Assembly (NCBI GenBank): GCA_903863035.1
Contig: CAIPAT010000319.1
Span: 1 to 64,000, forward strand
Origin: an uncultured Lentisphaeria bacterium
GTDB lineage: Bacteria > Verrucomicrobiota > Lentisphaeria > Victivallales > Victivallaceae
Length of the DNA: 64,000 nucleotides
Direction: 5' to 3'
Numbering within the stretch: the first letter of the stretch is position 1; each line of letters begins with the position of its first letter. Both the position numbers and the translations under genes were made by a program. Below, one piece after another: positions 61,236-64,000 of the stretch. The notes beneath the pieces were generated by a model that was given only the letters and a program-made list of their open reading frames with translations, was not told where the DNA came from and did not search any database.

Positions 61236-62327
61236 ATGGAAACGCTTGAACTGAAAAAAGACAAAGTCTATCTCGGACTCAAACAGGATATTCTCTGCGG
61301 CAGGCTGCCTTCCGGCGGGAAGCTGCCGCGCGAGACTGACCTGGCCAGAGAACTTGGCGTGGGCAGGATAACGCTGCGGGCATCGCTCGACCGGCTGGAA
61401 AATGACGGATTCATCAGGCGAATTCATGGTAAAGGCACGTTTGTATATCCGGACGGCGCAACTACAGATGCCGCCACCATCATGGTAATTCACGGCGGCG
61501 GTAGCGGTTTTGAACTGCCATGGCATTATATTGTGCCGGAAATCACCCGCTGCGCCACCGAAAAACAGTTAAAGGCATTTATCACGACCGATACCGCAAT
61601 AAATATGTTTTCCGAATCCGACATCCAGACGTTTGTCAAATCCAACCATATCCTCGGCATTGCAGCTGTAACAAACAATTTCAATGGCCATGAACCGTTC
61701 CTGAAAAAAATAAAATCCGCCGGAGTGCCGGCAGTAATTACTCACGCATGGATAAATGATGCAATAGTCACCGGCCTGCCTTGTATCTCGGTTTCCGAAA
61801 AGGACGGCTGGGAGGCGGCAATCTCCTATCTCGCCGGACTCGGACACCGGCGGATTGCGGTAATCGGCAACCCTGACAATAATTTTCGTCATTGTTCAAG
61901 GCAGGAAAATAAACAATTACTGGAAAAATATCATGCCAGTCCGGACGATTCGCTGATTCGCACTGCGAAATTTGACCGTGCGGATATTATTGAAACGGTC
62001 AAAGCTTTCTTTGCAAATCAGACGCACAGACCTACGGCAATCTTGTGTTACTCCGACTTCTACGCAATCTACGTCTATGACGCGCTGAAGGAATTGAATT
62101 TGCGCATCCCGGAAGATGTCGCGGTAATGGGCATCTGCGGCTATCCCGATGCGCGGATGCTGAATCCGCCATTATCAACCATTGATTTCGGCTACGCAAA
62201 ATTCGCCGAAATGGCGGTGGAAATGCTTCAGGAACCGGGAAAGTGGATCGACCCGGTCACCGGCAAAGGTAAATTGCGGCTGAAGCCGTTTAAATTGATT
62301 AAAAGACAAAGTACGGAACCCCAATAA
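61236..62327 (+). CDS. GntR-HTH/LacI-type hybrid transcriptional regulator
   Basis: 363 residues. Winged helix (LPRETDLARELGVGRITLRA; FIRRIHGKGTFVYP; about 25-70), sensor domain (YIVPEITRCATEKQLKAFIT; LAGLGHRRIAVIG; IPEDVAVMGICGYP) ending in a divergent KLIKRQSTEP instead of LxVREST. Overlaps nothing; 26 bases before the pseudopilin. Likely controls it and the DUF4838-like gene. Confidence 0.88.
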   Translation: METLELKKDKVYLGLKQDILCGRLPSGGKLPRETDLARELGVGRITLRASLDRLENDGFIRRIHGKGTFVYPDGATTDAATIMVIHGGGSGFELPWHYIVPEITRCATEKQLKAFITTDTAINMFSESDIQTFVKSNHILGIAAVTNNFNGHEPFLKKIKSAGVPAVITHAWINDAIVTGLPCISVSEKDGWEAAISYLAGLGHRRIAVIGNPDNNFRHCSRQENKQLLEKYHASPDDSLIRTAKFDRADIIETVKAFFANQTHRPTAILCYSDFYAIYVYDALKELNLRIPEDVAVMGICGYPDARMLNPPLSTIDFGYAKFAEMAVEMLQEPGKWIDPVTGKGKLRLKPFKLIKRQSTEPQ

Positions 62328-62353
62328 AAACTTAAACCATGGAGGTTTAAAAA

Positions 62354-63049
62354 ATGAAAAAGTCAAATTTTACGCTCATTGAATTGCTCGTTGTGATCGC
62401 GATCATCGCAATTTTGGCAGCAATGCTGCTCCCGGCGCTGAGTAAAGCCAGAGAGCAGGCCAGAAAAGCTACCTGCGCCAATAATTTGTCGCAAATCGGG
62501 AAAGGATTTGTGTTTTATGCAAATGACTACCAGGACTTTCTGCCGCTCTATCGGGACGGTTATTCTGGAGCAGCGACCAGATACTGGTATGGCGGTGATA
62601 AATCTAACGGACTGATTGCAACCTACCTCAGTTTGAACGATATAGGTGCCTCAATTGGCATGATGGGAACCCGCAGCGGCAAATTATACCGGAGCAAATT
62701 AAGCTGTCCGACGCAAATGGATATTCCGGGACAAATACTTTACACCTATGGCTACAACCGCTTTGCTTACTCTCCATGGGCGTCCTCCGGCAAAGTATCC
62801 AGATTCAAAACGCCTTCCCGCACCATGATGCTTTCTGAAATTAAAGTTCTTGAGTCAAATAGCGGCAATGGTTACTGCGTTGACTCTATTGATCCCGCTA
62901 TCATTAATGCCATAACCCCCAGGCATACATTTACCACCAATAACGTTTACTGTGACGGTCATATCGACAATAAAAAAATCGTTGACGTGCCCAGCAATGT
63001 CTATAAGGCGTTCTGGATGCCGGGCGATGTGGCAAAACAGACTCCGTGA
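62354..63049 (+). CDS. Pseudopilin-like protein with prepilin N-terminus and H-X9-DG motif
   Basis: 231 residues. Leader MKKSN, then [20 protein letters not shown] and [24 protein letters not shown] matches H-X9-DG exactly. The -1 residue is Asn. A strong GGAGG is 8 bases before the ATG. Central exposed part includes [20 protein letters not shown]. Located between the regulator and a secreted DUF4838-like gene. Confidence 0.88.
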   Translation: MKKSNFTLIELLVVIAIIAILAAMLLPALSKAREQARKATCANNLSQIGKGFVFYANDYQDFLPLYRDGYSGAATRYWYGGDKSNGLIATYLSLNDIGASIGMMGTRSGKLYRSKLSCPTQMDIPGQILYTYGYNRFAYSPWASSGKVSRFKTPSRTMMLSEIKVLESNSGNGYCVDSIDPAIINAITPRHTFTTNNVYCDGHIDNKKIVDVPSNVYKAFWMPGDVAKQTP

Positions 63050-63197
63050 CAATAAACAGGGGATAGGCTGTAAATGGATTCTGGTACAAAAACCAGTATC
63101 ATGCATAAAAATAGAGAACAAGACGTGACAGTTTATGTCCGGTTCCATACCTTTTCTCCCGGCAGTAACTATATTATTTTTAAACATATGGGGTTTT

Positions 63198-64000
63198 ATG
63201 TCCGATTTTCTAAGAAAGTTTTCCGAGGCAGGCGCATTGCTTATAAGCATGGCTTTTTTTATTAATCAAGCGTTCGCCGAAGGGAACCCCGCCTCTTCTC
63301 CGCCGCTTAAACTTGAATACAAAAAGTTCTTCAAAGACGCCGGGAAAGACCCTATTGTAAGTAGCTCTTTCAAAACCGGTGCCATCAAATACGTCGAGTG
63401 GAAAGGCGTCAATTCCCCGGATGCGCTTTTGCTCTCAAGCAAGGATTTAAAAGATAAATACCTTGGCTTCAATCTCAAAGTTCCTGGAGCCAATCTTAAG
63501 GATTTCAAGGGCAAAGCGCTTGTTCTGAGTTTTTACATAAAATACCTTCAGGGATCAGGGAATATTGCTGTTACCATACGCAATTTTCAGAACCTGCAAA
63601 CGACATGGAAGCTCATTTCTTCCTCAAGCAAGGAAGATTCTTGTGAGCTGAAAGGCGCTAACTGGGAACGCGTGGAATTTAAATGCCGCATTCCTGATAT
63701 GCCGGAAGTTGACCTGGTGGATTTTCAGATAGGCACATACCCGTCCGGACTGGTGGAATTTCTGATTGATGAACCTGTCCTTCAGGCAGTCGAGACTAAA
63801 GATGTTAAATATGAGTCCGGCTTGATGTATTATTCAAATCAGAACGGCAATACTCCGCTTGAATTAGTAAAGGATGGAAAAGCTCTTGCAGTCATAGTAA
63901 CTGACGCAAAAGCGACAGAATGCGTTAAATATGCCGTTAAGGAACTTAACGACCACATCGAACTCTGCACAGGCGCTAAACTGCCTGTTGTAACAGATGA
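63198..64000 (+). CDS. Secreted DUF4838-like glycan enzyme, 5' part (runs off window)
   Basis: At least 267 residues, open to the last base. Hydrophobic N-terminus (LRKFSEAGALLISMAFFINQ up to about QAFAEG) looks like a signal peptide. Residues about 30-200 form a carbohydrate-binding-like beta-sandwich (GKALVLSFYIKYLQGSGNIA; WERVEFKCRIPDM). The final residues AVKELNDHIELCTGAKLPVV match the N-terminal domain in front of DUF4838 and GH67/GH20-type barrels. The ribosome-binding site is weak. It is the partner enzyme of the pseudopilin at 62354. Confidence 0.7.
   Translation, partial: MSDFLRKFSEAGALLISMAFFINQAFAEGNPASSPPLKLEYKKFFKDAGKDPIVSSSFKTGAIKYVEWKGVNSPDALLLSSKDLKDKYLGFNLKVPGANLKDFKGKALVLSFYIKYLQGSGNIAVTIRNFQNLQTTWKLISSSSKEDSCELKGANWERVEFKCRIPDMPEVDLVDFQIGTYPSGLVEFLIDEPVLQAVETKDVKYESGLMYYSNQNGNTPLELVKDGKALAVIVTDAKATECVKYAVKELNDHIELCTGAKLPVVTD

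Overview
The window looks like a chromosome segment of a Lentisphaerota bacterium (Victivallis-like) or a close Kiritimatiellota/PVC relative. This is inference. It rests on four short proteins that each begin with a prepilin-type [10 protein letters not shown] segment and end in an H-X9-DG motif, on several GntR-HTH/LacI-type hybrid regulators, and on a high density of very large glycoside hydrolases. Such combinations are typical of Lentisphaerota. No rRNA or taxonomic marker is present to prove it.

Layout. 1-32.5 kb is a polysaccharide-degradation region. It starts with a GH106-like protein (323-3403). A five-gene minus-strand run follows (13059 to 3429): hybrid regulator, large secreted clan-A glycosidase, pseudopilin-like protein, heparinase-like lyase and DUF4434 protein. 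Next come a PL22-like oligogalacturonate lyase and a regulator that share the same promoter/operator, then a pseudopilin and a secreted GH39-like enzyme. The mannoside/sialoside block (20.8-32.5 kb) has two GH38 alpha-mannosidases, an MFS sugar transporter, a secreted jelly-roll protein, a ROK kinase, a frameshifted GH39-like gene and a BNR sialidase-like protein. 32.6-40.75 kb is a housekeeping island: miaA, lspA, a DksA/TraR zinc-finger protein, a PHP phosphoesterase, a small lipoprotein, comEC, a GT4 glycosyltransferase and larE.

40,779-52,119 is an AT-rich integrative element inserted into the 3' half of tRNA-Thr(CGU). It is bounded by a 47-bp perfect direct repeat (attL/attR). It carries a tyrosine integrase, a serine recombinase, a fusion of an archaeo-eukaryotic-type primase with an XPD/DinG-like helicase, several unknown genes, three minus-strand genes for membrane or exported proteins, and clustered AAATGTTCTA repeats near both ends that look like integrase arm sites.

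52.2-64 kb returns to sugar metabolism: two Gfo/Idh/MocA oxidoreductases, a LacI-family regulator whose HTH is gutted by an in-frame deletion, and two more cassettes of hybrid regulator, pseudopilin and secreted glycan enzyme (DUF4091 protein; DUF4838-like protein running off the window end). An M55 D-aminopeptidase-like gene lies between them.

The strongest recurring theme is this cassette, seen four times. A likely working model is that each regulator senses a sugar, induces a pseudopilin-like surface protein and its partner depolymerase, and cytoplasmic GH38/GH106/PL22/ROK enzymes and the MFS importer finish the breakdown. Two families of small non-coding repeats with terminal inverted repeats, a candidate small RNA and several palindromic operators fill the intergenic space.
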